DNA from: Thiohalobacter sp. IOR34
Lineage (GTDB): Bacteria > Pseudomonadota > Gammaproteobacteria > Thiohalobacterales > Thiohalobacteraceae
Direction: 5' to 3'
Length of the DNA: 64,000 nt
Assembly: GCF_030406045.1 (NCBI RefSeq)
Contig: NZ_CP128988.1
Coordinates: 2,019,438-2,083,437 of the forward strand
A program made the translations under genes and the position numbers. This document shows, one piece after another, positions 32,564 through 44,699 of this stretch (positions within the stretch are counted from its first letter, which is position 1; every line of letters begins with the position of its first letter). The notes under the pieces were generated by a model. It was not told the origin of the DNA. It made no database searches and worked only from the letters and a program-made list of their open reading frames with translations.

Positions 32564-33459
32564 GTGAGAGACCGCGTTACCGCTGGCAACAGGCAGTTGA
32601 ACGGTGGCTGATCGAATCTGAAGGAAAAGCCAGCCTTGAGGATCTGAAGATTCACCTGCGATGGGTCCACACACATCTGTATGACCTGTATCTGGACACC
32701 ATCGACAGGGACTTAATCGACAGGATCACAAGGATGCGACTCCAGGAAGGCGTATCGAATGCTACCGTCAACCGCATGCTGGAAGTCGTACGAGCGATTC
32801 TGCGACGGGCAGCTAACGATTGGCAATGGATCGATCGAGTTCCCGCCGTAAGAATGCTCCCGGAGCCAAAACGAAGGATACGTTGGCTCACGCGCGAAGA
32901 AGCCGATCGGTTACTTCAGGAGCTTCCTGAGCATCTTGAAGCAATGGCACGTTTCAGCCTTGCAACGGGACTGCGAGAAAGAAACGTCACGCGTTTGGAA
33001 TGGTCACAGGTGGATCTATCACGCCGCATGGCATGGATTCATCCGGATCAGGCCAAAGCCAGAAAACCGATTGCGGTACCGTTGAATAACGAAGCAGTAC
33101 TGGTACTTCGTCGCGAGTACGGCAAACATCCTGTGCGCGTTTTCACGTACAGGGGACGACCGGTGGACAAAGCGAACACCCGTGCTTGGAGGCAAGCGTT
33201 GGATCGTGCTGGTATCGAAGACTTTCGTTGGCACGACTTGCGCCACACATGGGCATCGTGGCATGTGCAGAACGGCACACCGCTACATGTCTTGCAGGAA
33301 CTTGGCGGGTGGTCATGCTACTCGATGGTTCAACGCTATGCCCACTTGTCAGCAGAACACCTGGCGGGATACGCGGATAACATTTCCCGAATTTGCGCTG
33401 TTACTAGCACATTTTCGGGCACACATGGAGAGGATGAGAAAGAACAAGCGGCTGGATAA
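32404..33459 (+). CDS. int: Tyrosine recombinase (ICE integrase)
   Basis: 351 residues. The N-terminal SAM-like core-binding domain (~50-150) precedes the catalytic domain with its pentad: Arg in ATGLRERNVTRLEW, HDLRHTWASW (H-x-x-R), and the nucleophile Tyr in MVQRYAHLS. The His/Trp-position residue before the Tyr is in LGGWSCYS. It catalyses site-specific insertion into the tRNA-Arg gene, whose 3' end is 31 bp beyond the stop. A GGAGG site lies 7 bp before the ATG, inside the excisionase gene. Confidence 0.95.
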   Translation: MALYKRPNSRYWWVRFTAPDGRQIRESTQTADRKAAQEYEDRRKAELWRQQRLGERPRYRWQQAVERWLIESEGKASLEDLKIHLRWVHTHLYDLYLDTIDRDLIDRITRMRLQEGVSNATVNRMLEVVRAILRRAANDWQWIDRVPAVRMLPEPKRRIRWLTREEADRLLQELPEHLEAMARFSLATGLRERNVTRLEWSQVDLSRRMAWIHPDQAKARKPIAVPLNNEAVLVLRREYGKHPVRVFTYRGRPVDKANTRAWRQALDRAGIEDFRWHDLRHTWASWHVQNGTPLHVLQELGGWSCYSMVQRYAHLSAEHLAGYADNISRICAVTSTFSGTHGEDEKEQAAG

Positions 33460-33490
33460 CACCATAACCGCTTGTATTTTCTTGTAAAAA

Positions 33491-33530
33491 TGGCGCGCCC
33501 GGAAGGATTCGAACCTCCGACCACCTGGTT
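33491..33530. other. Probable att site of the ICE (3' end of tRNA-Arg)
   Basis: Tyrosine integrases of this class recombine in the 3' half of a tRNA gene, and the integrase lies directly beside this end. The tRNA is intact, so the crossover restored it. The exact core cannot be fixed because the matching repeat at the other end is outside the window; no second copy was found inside it. Confidence 0.45.
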
Positions 33531-33567
33531 CGTAGCCAGGTACTCTATCCAGCTGAGCTACGGGCGC
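33491..33567 (-). tRNA. tRNA-Arg (ACG)
   Basis: 77 nt. It folds as a full cloverleaf: acceptor GCGCCCG pairs with CGGGCGC, discriminator G, then an encoded CCA at 33,493-33,491. The anticodon loop CTACGAA gives anticodon ACG; the T-arm reads GGTTCGAATCC. The order csrA–tRNA-Ser–tRNA-Arg is as in E. coli (serV-argV). The 3' end faces the integrase, which marks it as the ICE target. Confidence 0.95.
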
Positions 33568-33611
33568 CTGAGAGCCGGCAATTATCCAGAAATCTGCGCA
33601 TAATTCAAGCT

Positions 33612-33733
33612 CGGTCTTGCGGCCACTCCGTCAAACCCACCATTCTGAATCGAGGGTTCGAATCCAACTGACTGATCCATTGAAAAAGGCCCCACAAGGG
33701 GGCCCTTTTCGATGGATGGCGGAGAGAGAGGGA
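33612..33733. repeat. Diverged partial copy of the 184-bp tandem repeat
   Basis: It matches the 3' two thirds of the two following units, with scattered changes (for example GGGTTCGAATCC against GGGTTTGAATCC). It includes the hairpin of the terminator and ends in the 17-bp tRNA-Ser 3' sequence. It is the most distal copy from the tRNA-Ser gene. Confidence 0.85.
33683..33709. terminator. Intrinsic terminator hairpin, copy 1
   Basis: AAAAAGGCCCC, a short loop, then GGGGCCCTTTT; a GC stem with A/T tracts on both sides, so it can work in both directions. A duplicate of the tRNA-Ser terminator. Confidence 0.65.
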
Positions 33734-33917
33734 TGATTCGGGGCTACGCCCCTCACCCTACGGGCCGCCTCCGCTGCGCTGCGGCGTTCTCCACGGCCTT
33801 GCGGCCGCTCCGTCGAACCCGTTTTTTCTGACATCGAGGGTTTGAATCCAACTGTCTGATCCATTGAAAAAGGCCCCGCAAGGGGGCCTTTTTCAATGGA
33901 TGGCGGAGAGAGAGGGA
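33734..33917. repeat. 184-bp tandem repeat, copy 2
   Basis: Nearly identical to the next unit. It starts TGATTCGGGGCTACG, contains a GC-rich segment and an AAAAAGGCCCC/GGGGCCTTTTT hairpin, and ends with TGGCGGAGAGAGAGGGA, the last 17 bases of the tRNA-Ser gene. Open frames across it are not genes. Confidence 0.9.
33867..33893. terminator. Intrinsic terminator hairpin, copy 2
   Basis: Same hairpin as the tRNA-Ser terminator, carried in the second repeat unit. Confidence 0.7.
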
Positions 33918-34101
33918 TGATTCGGGGCTACGCCCCTCACCCTACGGGCCGCCTCCGCTGCGCTGCGGCGTTCTCCACGGCCTTGCGGCCGCTCCGTCGA
34001 ACCCGTTTTTTCTGACATCGAGGGTTTGAATCCAACTGTCTGATCCATTGAAAAAGGCCCCGCAAGGGGGCCTTTTTCGATGGATGGCGGAGAGAGAGGG
34101 A
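33918..34101. repeat. 184-bp tandem repeat, copy 3, fused to tRNA-Ser
   Basis: Same unit as the preceding copy with a period of exactly 184 bp. Here the terminal 17 bp are the real 3' end of the tRNA-Ser gene (34,085-34,101), so the array grew from the tRNA end. Confidence 0.9.
34051..34077 (-). terminator. Intrinsic terminator of tRNA-Ser
   Basis: Stem AAAAAGGCCCC / GGGGCCTTTTT around a GCAAG loop, 8 bp after the tRNA-Ser CCA end on the minus strand. The A/T flanks make it bidirectional. Confidence 0.8.
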
Positions 34102-34177
34102 TTCGAACCCTCGATGGAGCTTTTGACCCCATACTCCCTTAGCAGGGGAGCGCCTTCAGCCGCTCGGCCATCTCTCC
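34085..34177 (-). tRNA. tRNA-Ser (GCU)
   Basis: 93 nt, with the long variable arm of class II tRNAs. Acceptor GGAGAGA pairs with TCTCTCC, discriminator G, encoded CCA. Anticodon stem CCTTA region with loop CTGCTAA gives GCT (GCU). The position between csrA and tRNA-Arg is conserved in Gammaproteobacteria. Confidence 0.95.
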
Positions 34178-34265
34178 GGATACACCGTCTGCTGCAAACA
34201 GGGTGGGTAGGATACCTGCGAGACTGGCCTGCGTAAAGACTGCCCTCCCCTTTCGACCGCCGCTC

Positions 34266-34463
34266 CTACTTGTCTCCGGCGGCCACGCCGTTTTCTTCCT
34301 GTTCCTGACGGATGCGCTCGTAGATTTCCTCACGATGCACGGCCACCTCCTTCGGGGCATTGACGCCAATGCGCACCTGATTGCCCTTCACACCGAGCAC
34401 GGTCACCGTCACGTCATCGCCGATCATAAGGGTCTCACCAACCCGACGAGTCAAAATCAACAT
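34266..34463 (-). CDS. csrA: Carbon storage regulator CsrA
   Basis: 65 residues, full length. [24 protein letters not shown], then [22 protein letters not shown], is the complete CsrA dimer with both RNA-binding faces (L4/R6 and the VHREE/R44 region). It is a global post-transcriptional regulator that binds GGA motifs in leaders. Transcribed away from lysC with its own ~220-bp upstream region. Confidence 0.98.
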   Translation of the reverse strand: MLILTRRVGETLMIGDDVTVTVLGVKGNQVRIGVNAPKEVAVHREEIYERIRQEQEENGVAAGDK

Positions 34464-34682
34464 GTGTGAATCTCCTTAACCCAATCCACGTCCGAGCAAA
34501 TCTCCCGTCCCTAGTCAGCGTGCCGAACATAGTTATAAAAGTCGTCTCGGCCGGCCTGACATAACCTGCTTGTCGGCCAATGCCGGCGAAACTATAGCCG
34601 TTCACTTAATCACCAGTTGTCTTCGGGATAGTACCGACCGGCAGCCACCCTGGTCGTGGCCAACGGGAGACCGGGCGCTGGC

Positions 34683-35912
34683 CTATTGCTGAGGCGCCTG
34701 GTCGAGCTGGAAGGCGTCGTGCAGGGCACGCACGCCCAGTTCGAGATACTTCTCGTCCACCACCACCGAGATCTTGATCTCGGAGGTGGATATCATGCGA
34801 ATGTTGATGCCTTCCCGGGCCAGGGTCTCGAACATCTCCGAGGCGATGCCGGCATGCGAGCGCATGCCCACGCCCACCAGCGAGATCTTGACGATCCGGT
34901 CATCGCCCGATACCTCCCGTGCCCCCATTTCGCCGGCCACCTGCCGCACGATCTCCAGGGCCCGGGGATAGTCGTTGCGGTGTACGGTGAAGGTAAAGTC
35001 GGTAGTACCGCCATCCGGAGCGACGTTCTGGATGATCATGTCGATCTCGATGTTGGCCTCCGCCACCGGCCCCAGCAGCTTGTGCGCCACACCCGGCTGG
35101 TCGGGCACGCCGAGGATGGTCAGCTTGGCCTCGTCGCGATTGAAGGCGATGCCGGAAATCAACGCGTTTTCCATAGTTCCTTCCTCGTACGTGATCAGCG
35201 TACCCTCGCCCTCTTCAAAGGAGGATAGTACACGCAGCGGCACATTATACTTGCCGGCGAACTCGACGGCGCGGATCTGCAACACCTTGGAGCCGAGGCT
35301 GGCCATCTCCAGCATCTCCTCGAAGGTGATGCGCTCCAGCCGCCGGGCCTGGGGCACAACCCTGGGGTCGGTGGTATAGACGCCATCGACGTCGGTGAAT
35401 ATCTGGCACTCGTCGGCGTTCAGCGCCGCGGCCAACGCTACCGCGGTCGTGTCAGAGCCGCCGCGACCCAGGGTGGTGATGTTGCCCTGCTCGTCGACCC
35501 CCTGGAAACCGGCCACCACCACCACCCGGCCGGCGTCGAGATCCTGGCGCACACGGCTACCGTCGATGTCCTGAATCCGGGCCTTGTTGTGGGCGCTGTC
35601 GGTCAGGATGTGGACTTGGCTGCCGGTATAGGATCGGGCCGGACAGCCGCGCTTTTCCAGCGCCAGGCTGAGCAGGGCAATGGTCACCTGCTCACCGGTG
35701 GAGAGCAGCACGTCGAGCTCACGCGGCACCGGCTGGTCGGTGATCGCCCGTGCCAGGCCCAGCAGCCGGTCGGTCTCGCCGCTCATCGCCGACACCACCA
35801 CCACCAGGTCGTGGCCGGCATCGCGGTAGCGCTTGATCTTGTCGGCCACCGCCTCGATGCGCTCCGTCGTGCCCACCGAGGTGCCACCAAATTTTTGAAC
35901 GATCAACGACAT
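34683..35912 (-). CDS. lysC: Aspartate kinase
   Basis: 409 residues from MSLIVQKFGGTSVG, the aspartokinase substrate motif. The N-terminal kinase domain (SGETDRLLGLA; ALLSTGEQVTIALLSLAL; GRGGSDTTAVALAA) is followed by two ACT domains (~265-400) that sense lysine/threonine. First step of the aspartate family pathway. Length matches the monofunctional Pseudomonas-type enzyme. The csrA–lysC–alaS order is common in Pseudomonas and relatives. Confidence 0.97.
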   Translation of the reverse strand: MSLIVQKFGGTSVGTTERIEAVADKIKRYRDAGHDLVVVVSAMSGETDRLLGLARAITDQPVPRELDVLLSTGEQVTIALLSLALEKRGCPARSYTGSQVHILTDSAHNKARIQDIDGSRVRQDLDAGRVVVVAGFQGVDEQGNITTLGRGGSDTTAVALAAALNADECQIFTDVDGVYTTDPRVVPQARRLERITFEEMLEMASLGSKVLQIRAVEFAGKYNVPLRVLSSFEEGEGTLITYEEGTMENALISGIAFNRDEAKLTILGVPDQPGVAHKLLGPVAEANIEIDMIIQNVAPDGGTTDFTFTVHRNDYPRALEIVRQVAGEMGAREVSGDDRIVKISLVGVGMRSHAGIASEMFETLAREGINIRMISTSEIKISVVVDEKYLELGVRALHDAFQLDQAPQQ

Positions 35913-36013
35913 GCCACACCCGTCACCGGCACCGGTGTGCCGGGTCACCGAAAGCCGGGCATTGTACCCGTAAACGGCCGGCAGAATCCACAGAATACAC
36001 CCCCGCCGAGGGG

Positions 36014-38647
<2,634 letters not shown>

Positions 38648-38715
38648 GGGTCTTCTGCGTTGAAGCATGGCTATGTGTCTGATCGCGCGAAGCTTACCCC
38701 ATGGCGGGGCGCCAG

Positions 38716-39189
38716 TCACTCATTACGGAACACGGCCTGGATCTGCTCATGGGTAAAGCCGCGGTTGAGCATGAAGCGCTGCTGGCGAGCGCGCTCGCGG
38801 TAATCCGCCGGCGGGCGCCCGGCGAAGCGCTTGTGCCAGGCCTCGGCCGCCAGGCGTGCCCAGTCGACACCGGCGTCCGCCAGGCTGGCCTCGATCAGCC
38901 CGTCGTCGATGCCGCGCTCGCGCAGCTCGGCGCGAATGCGCTGCGGCCCGAAGCCGCGGCCGCTGCGGCTGTAGACGTAGCTCTCGGCGAAACGGCTGTC
39001 GCTCTGCAGCCCCTCGGCACCCAGGGCATCGAGCACCCCCTCGACAAGCGCCGCCGGGTAGCCGCGCTGGGCCAGCTTGCGCCCGAGTTCCAGGCGGCTG
39101 TGCTCACGCCGCGCCAGCAGGCCGAGCGCCGTCTCCCGCGCCGCGCGGCGCAGCTCTTCATCATCAGCAGATTCAGACGCTGCCTGCAT
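38716..39189 (-). CDS. recX: RecX, regulator of RecA
   Basis: 157 residues with the three helical RecX repeats: [39 protein letters not shown], and [11 protein letters not shown] … [15 protein letters not shown]. It binds RecA filaments and inhibits them. Located ~210 bp after recA; the gap lacks a clear terminator, so read-through from recA is likely. Confidence 0.95.
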   Translation of the reverse strand: MQAASESADDEELRRAARETALGLLARREHSRLELGRKLAQRGYPAALVEGVLDALGAEGLQSDSRFAESYVYSRSGRGFGPQRIRAELRERGIDDGLIEASLADAGVDWARLAAEAWHKRFAGRPPADYRERARQQRFMLNRGFTHEQIQAVFRNE

Positions 39190-39398
39190 GCCGAGGTTTC
39201 ATGCCATGCCCACGAAAGACCTGGCAGGCTGTTGAAAAACCCGCTGACGGCACGATACGGCGTTCCGGCCCTTGACCAGGAGACCGACCCTTGCCGGCGG
39301 GCCGCGCCTTGTCCCGGCACAGGCCTGATGCCCTGAACTCGGCATGTTCAGTTGCCGGGTCAATAGCGCACATTTTTCGTGGGTTTCGTGGCCAACGT
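39190..39398. other. recX–recA intergenic region
   Basis: 209 bp with no supported gene. It contains GGCAGGCTGTTGAAAAAC, a motif that resembles insertion-sequence ends, and TTTTTCGTGGGTTTCGTGGCC, also seen in similar form near 62,180-62,235. It may be a remnant of a small mobile repeat. No terminator could be defined. Confidence 0.4.
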
Positions 39399-40445
<1,047 letters not shown>

Positions 40446-40553
40446 GCGTTCTCCCCTGTCTGCTGCGGCCGCCGCACGGCCCTCGAATCGGATCGGAAAT
40501 ACTGCGCAGAGTTATACTGGATGTTTATCCAGTTGTCCAGGGCGGGGGATCGA

Positions 40554-41111
40554 TCAGGCGTCGCCGGCCAACGGCCAGCACTCCAGCAGCTCGTAGCGCA
40601 CCCCGTTGTCGGTGGAACGCGACTCGACCAGGCAGAAGCGGTCCACGGCCCAGTCGATGGGCACGACCTCCTCCGGCACCCGCCGCCGCCGCGCCTTGCG
40701 GGCCAGGGTGACATGGACCGCGAAGGGACGCGGATCGGGCTGGTGGCCGCATTCGGTCGCCAATGCCTCGTTGAGCCGCCGGACCAGCGACGACAGCGCC
40801 TCGGGCACCTCGCCCGCCCCCAGCCAGGCGATCCGCGGCCGCTGCCAGTAGCCGTACTGGTCGAGCCGCAGCCGGAAGGCTGAACCCCCCACCCCGGCCG
40901 CGGCGCGGCGCAGGCAGTCGCGCTGCTCGGCATCCACCGGCCCGATGAAGGCCAGGGTCAGGTGCAGGTTGTCCGCCGCCACCGGCCGGCCGTTGCCGCG
41001 GGCCACCGCCCGCGCCACCCGCGCCAGGGCGCTGCGGGTGGCGGCGTCCGGCCAGAGGGCGAAGAACAGCCGCTGCCGGGGCGGGCCTGCCGGCTCAGTC
41101 ACCGAGGGCAT
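40554..41111 (-). CDS. thpR: RNA 2',3'-cyclic phosphodiesterase
   Basis: 185 residues with the two H-x-T-x motifs of the 2H phosphoesterase fold, HLTLAF (~51-56) and HVTLAR (~131-136). RLFFALWPD is the usual ThpR/LigT opening. It overlaps pncC by 17 bp, so the start could be the GTG at 41,102. It hydrolyses cyclic phosphates at RNA ends. The pncC–thpR–recA order suggests co-expression with DNA-repair genes by location only. Confidence 0.9.
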   Translation of the reverse strand: MPSVTEPAGPPRQRLFFALWPDAATRSALARVARAVARGNGRPVAADNLHLTLAFIGPVDAEQRDCLRRAAAGVGGSAFRLRLDQYGYWQRPRIAWLGAGEVPEALSSLVRRLNEALATECGHQPDPRPFAVHVTLARKARRRRVPEEVVPIDWAVDRFCLVESRSTDNGVRYELLECWPLAGDA

Positions 41112-41601
41112 CGAGCAGGCCATGCAGGGCATAGCCGACCGCCTGCAGGCGCACCGCCTCGCGGTCGCCGATGAAGTACTCGGTCTCGCTGCGCGGCGGC
41201 CGGCCCTCGCGGGCGAAGGCGAAACAGACCATGCCCACCGGCTTGCCCGGCGTCGCCCCGCCCGGCCCGGCGATGCCGCTGATGGCGACAGCGAGCTGCG
41301 CCCGGCTGTGGGCCAGGGCACCGGCGGCCATCTCGGCCACGGTCGCCTCGCTGACCGCCCCCTGCGTCTCCAGGGTGGCGGCACTCACCCCGAGCATCTC
41401 CTGCTTGGAGGCATTGCTGTAGGTGACGAAACCGCGCTCGAACCAGGCGGAGCAGCCGGGGACGTCGGTGATCACCTTGGCCAGCCAGCCACCGGTACAG
41501 GACTCGGCAGTGGCCAGCTTCACCCCGGCCGCCTGCGCCGCTTCGCCCAGCGCCCGGGCGAGCCCGGCGATGTCCCGTTCCCTGCCGCTCTCTCCAGCCA
41601 T
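41095..41601 (-). CDS. pncC: Nicotinamide-nucleotide amidohydrolase (CinA C-terminal type)
   Basis: 168 residues. TAESCTGGWLAKVITDVPGCSAWFERG … YSNASKQEMLGV … SGIAGPGGATPGKPVG are the hallmark motifs of the PncC/CinA C-terminal domain. It deamidates NMN to NaMN in pyridine-nucleotide recycling. The stand-alone form next to recA is standard for Gammaproteobacteria. Confidence 0.95.
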   Translation of the reverse strand: MAGESGRERDIAGLARALGEAAQAAGVKLATAESCTGGWLAKVITDVPGCSAWFERGFVTYSNASKQEMLGVSAATLETQGAVSEATVAEMAAGALAHSRAQLAVAISGIAGPGGATPGKPVGMVCFAFAREGRPPRSETEYFIGDREAVRLQAVGYALHGLLDALGD

Positions 41602-41652
41602 GACCGTCTCCCGGGCGTGCGCCCCTGCTGCCGCCGGCGCGGCCGGCGTGCC

Positions 41653-41952
41653 TCAGCGATAGGCGAGAATCCGCGCCCCGTGGCGGAACCCGCCCCCTGG
41701 CCCGGCCGGCTCGACCCGCAGCACCTCGACCTCGGCATGCAGCGGCGGCACCAGGGCCCGTTCCGGCTCGATGCGCACCTCCAGCCGGTCGCCCGGCGCG
41801 AAGGACCGCTCCAGGCTGAAGGCCAGCCCCTCGCTGCTCAGGTCATGGGCCCGGCCCAGCAGCCGCTCCCCGCTGACGACATCCTGGCACTGCAGCTCGC
41901 AGTCCAGCAGCATGCGCATGAATTCCCGCTTTTCCTCGTAGCCCCGTGCCAT
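41653..41952 (-). CDS. PilZ-domain protein
   Basis: 99 residues from [14 protein letters not shown]. The PilZ fold is seen in DLSSEGLAF (the D/N-x-S-x-x-G motif) and the strands of the barrel ([25 protein letters not shown]). The usual R-x-x-x-R c-di-GMP motif near the N terminus is only partly kept (KREFMR), so binding is uncertain. It runs antiparallel to mutS with about 95 bp between starts. It may be an output of the c-di-GMP made by WspR in the same region (inference). Confidence 0.75.
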   Translation of the reverse strand: MARGYEEKREFMRMLLDCELQCQDVVSGERLLGRAHDLSSEGLAFSLERSFAPGDRLEVRIEPERALVPPLHAEVEVLRVEPAGPGGGFRHGARILAYR

Positions 41953-42046
41953 GGTCCAGCCCTCGTCCGTTCGAGCCTCCTTGGTACCAAAGCCGCCCGT
42001 CCGGTGCAAGTGGGCCGGCAGGCGGATTTCCATTAGACTTCCGCCG

Positions 42047-44626
42047 ATGTCGACCGCCAGCAAGCCAGCCACCGCTCACACCCCGATGATGCAGCAGTAT
42101 CTGCGCATCAAGGCCGAGCATCCGGACATCCTGGTCTTCTACCGGATGGGCGACTTCTACGAGCTGTTCTACGAAGACGCCCGCCGCGCCGCCCGGCTGC
42201 TGGACATCACCCTGACCCGCCGCGGCCAGTCGGCGGGCGAACCCATCCCCATGGCCGGCATCCCGGTGCATGCCGTCGATCAGTACCTGGGGCGGCTGGT
42301 GCGCCAGGGCGAATCGGTCGCCATCGCCGAGCAGATCGGCGACCCGGCGAAGAGCAAGGGGCCGGTGGAGCGCAAGGTGGTGCGCATCGTCACTCCGGGC
42401 ACGGTGACCGAGGAGTCCCTGCTCGAGGAGCGCCGCGACAACCTGCTGGCCGCGCTGCAATTTGCGCCGGGGGGGGCGGTCGGCATCGCCGCCCTGGACC
42501 TCGCCAGCGGCCGCTTCACGGTCCAGGAGGTGGACGGCGACGAGGCCCTGTCCGGCGAGCTGGAGCGACTCGCGCCGCGGGAGCTGCTGGTCAGCGAAAC
42601 GGCCGAGCACCCGCTGCTCGACGACGAGACCGCCGGCCTGCGCCGCCGCCCCCCCTGGCACTTCGACACCGAGAGCGCCGAGCGGCTGCTCTGCGAGCAG
42701 TTCGGCACCCGTGACCTGTCCGGCTTCGGCTGCGAGGGGCTGGCGCTGGCGGTGGCCGCCGCCGGCGCCCTGCTGCAGTACGTCCGCGAGACCCAGCGCA
42801 CCGCCCTGCCCCACCTGCGAGGCCTGCGCCACGAGCGCCGTGAGGAGACCCTGATCCTGGACGCCGCCAGCCGCCGCAACCTGGAGCTGGACAGTACCAC
42901 CTCGGGGCGCAGCGAGCACAGCCTGGCCTGGGTCATGGACAGCACCGCCTCGGCCATGGGCAGCCGGCTGCTGCGGCGCTGGATCCACCGGCCGCTACGC
43001 GACCAGGCCCTGCTGCGCCGCCGTCACCAGTGCGTCGCGGCGCTGCTCGACAACCACCGGCACGAGGAGATCCACGAGGCCCTCACCGGGCTGTGCGACA
43101 TGGAGCGCATCCTCGCCCGGGTGGCCCTCAAGTCGGCCCGGCCACGCGACCTGTCCGGCCTGCGCGACAGCCTCGGCCGCCTGCCGGCCCTGCAGCGGCT
43201 GCTGGCCGCCATCGACGACCCGCTGCTCGGCGAGCTGGCCGGGCGCATCGGCGAGCACCCCGAGGTGCAGGCGCTGCTGCAGCGGGCGCTGGTCGAATCG
43301 CCGCCGGTGCTGACCCGCGACGGCGGCATGATCGCCGAGGGCTACGACCCCGAACTGGACGAACTGCGCCGGCTGTCGCAGAACGCCGACCAGTACCTGA
43401 TCGAGCTGGAGGCACGGGAGCGCGAGCGCACCGGCATCGCCGGCCTCAAGGTCAGCTACAACCGGGTGCACGGCTACTATATCGAGGTCAGCAAGGCCCA
43501 GGCGGCGCAGGTGCCCGATGACTACCAGCGGCGCCAGACCCTGAAGGGCGCGGAACGCTACATCATTCCCGAGCTCAAGGCCTTCGAGGACAAGGTGCTG
43601 TCGGCGCGGGAACGCGCCCTGGCCCGCGAGAAGGCCCTCTACGAGGCCCTGCTGGAACGGCTGCTGGGGGATCTGCCGGCCCTGCAGGGCTGCGCCGAGG
43701 CGCTGGCCGAGCTGGACGTGCTGGCCTGCTTCGCGGAACGCGCCGAGCGCCTGGACTTCAGCCGGCCGCAGCTCGACGAGGCCCCCGGGCTGGAGATCGA
43801 GGCCGGGCGGCATCCGGTGGTGGAACAGGTCACCGACAACCCCTTCGTCGCCAACGATTGCCGCTTCGACGACGAGCGGCGGATGCTGATCATCACCGGA
43901 CCCAACATGGGTGGCAAGTCCACCTACATGCGGCAGACGGCGCTGATCGTGCTGCTCGCCCACATCGGCAGCTTCGTCCCCGCGGACCGGGCGCGGATCG
44001 GCCCCATCGACCGCATCTTCACCCGCATCGGCGCCTCCGACGACCTGGCCTCGGGACGCTCGACCTTCATGGTGGAGATGACCGAGACGGCCAACATCCT
44101 GCACAACGCCACCGGGCAGAGCCTGGTACTGATGGACGAGATCGGCCGCGGCACCAGCACCTACGACGGCCTGTCCCTGGCCTGGGCGGTGGCCGCCGAC
44201 CTGGCGCGGCGGATCCGTGCCTTCACCCTGTTCGCCACTCACTATTTCGAATTGACCCGGCTGCCCGAGCACTACCCGGGCATCGCCAACGTGCACCTGG
44301 ACGCCATGGAACACGGCGACAGCATCGTCTTCCTGCATGCCGTCAAGGACGGCCCGGCGGACCGCAGCTACGGCTTGCACGTTGCCGCCCTGGCCGGCAT
44401 CCCCGCCGAGGTTCTCCACCAGGCAAGGGAACGCCTCAAGGAACTGGAGGCGCAGACACTCGAAACAAGCCGCCGCAATGACGACAGCGGCGGCCAGCTT
44501 GGCCTGTTCGAGAACTACGCCGAACACCCCATCCTCGAGGCCCTGGAAGGCATCGACCCCGAAGAGCTGAGCCCGCGTCAGGCCCTGGATGTGCTGTTTC
44601 AGCTGCGTGGACTGCTGGACGGCTGA
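42047..44626 (+). CDS. mutS: DNA mismatch repair protein MutS
   Basis: 859 residues from [18 protein letters not shown]. Mismatch-binding domain I with [15 protein letters not shown] (the F-x-E loop), the lever/clamp domains ([17 protein letters not shown]), and the ATPase with Walker [32 protein letters not shown] and [12 protein letters not shown]. The C-terminal dimerisation part ends [10 protein letters not shown]. Full length. The mutS–fdxA pair of Pseudomonas is interrupted here by chemosensory genes. Confidence 0.98.
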   Translation: MSTASKPATAHTPMMQQYLRIKAEHPDILVFYRMGDFYELFYEDARRAARLLDITLTRRGQSAGEPIPMAGIPVHAVDQYLGRLVRQGESVAIAEQIGDPAKSKGPVERKVVRIVTPGTVTEESLLEERRDNLLAALQFAPGGAVGIAALDLASGRFTVQEVDGDEALSGELERLAPRELLVSETAEHPLLDDETAGLRRRPPWHFDTESAERLLCEQFGTRDLSGFGCEGLALAVAAAGALLQYVRETQRTALPHLRGLRHERREETLILDAASRRNLELDSTTSGRSEHSLAWVMDSTASAMGSRLLRRWIHRPLRDQALLRRRHQCVAALLDNHRHEEIHEALTGLCDMERILARVALKSARPRDLSGLRDSLGRLPALQRLLAAIDDPLLGELAGRIGEHPEVQALLQRALVESPPVLTRDGGMIAEGYDPELDELRRLSQNADQYLIELEARERERTGIAGLKVSYNRVHGYYIEVSKAQAAQVPDDYQRRQTLKGAERYIIPELKAFEDKVLSARERALAREKALYEALLERLLGDLPALQGCAEALAELDVLACFAERAERLDFSRPQLDEAPGLEIEAGRHPVVEQVTDNPFVANDCRFDDERRMLIITGPNMGGKSTYMRQTALIVLLAHIGSFVPADRARIGPIDRIFTRIGASDDLASGRSTFMVEMTETANILHNATGQSLVLMDEIGRGTSTYDGLSLAWAVAADLARRIRAFTLFATHYFELTRLPEHYPGIANVHLDAMEHGDSIVFLHAVKDGPADRSYGLHVAALAGIPAEVLHQARERLKELEAQTLETSRRNDDSGGQLGLFENYAEHPILEALEGIDPEELSPRQALDVLFQLRGLLDG

Positions 44627-44699
44627 GCCGTCTGCCCCCTGGCCCGAATGTGGCGCCAAGGCTTCGATTCTCAGGACAGGTCAATGTGCAACAGCTGAA

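Noticed and set aside
32938-32960. TGGCAC inside the integrase gene as a sigma-54 promoter
   Set aside because: No GC dinucleotide at the required 10-bp spacing followed by a sensible downstream gene; it is within coding sequence.
33612-34101. Possible CRISPR array
   Set aside because: The units are 184 bp with no alternating repeat/spacer pattern, and no cas genes are near.
33631-34132. Open frames across the 184-bp tandem repeats
   Set aside because: They repeat with the DNA unit, overlap tRNA ends and terminators, and have no independent coding signal.
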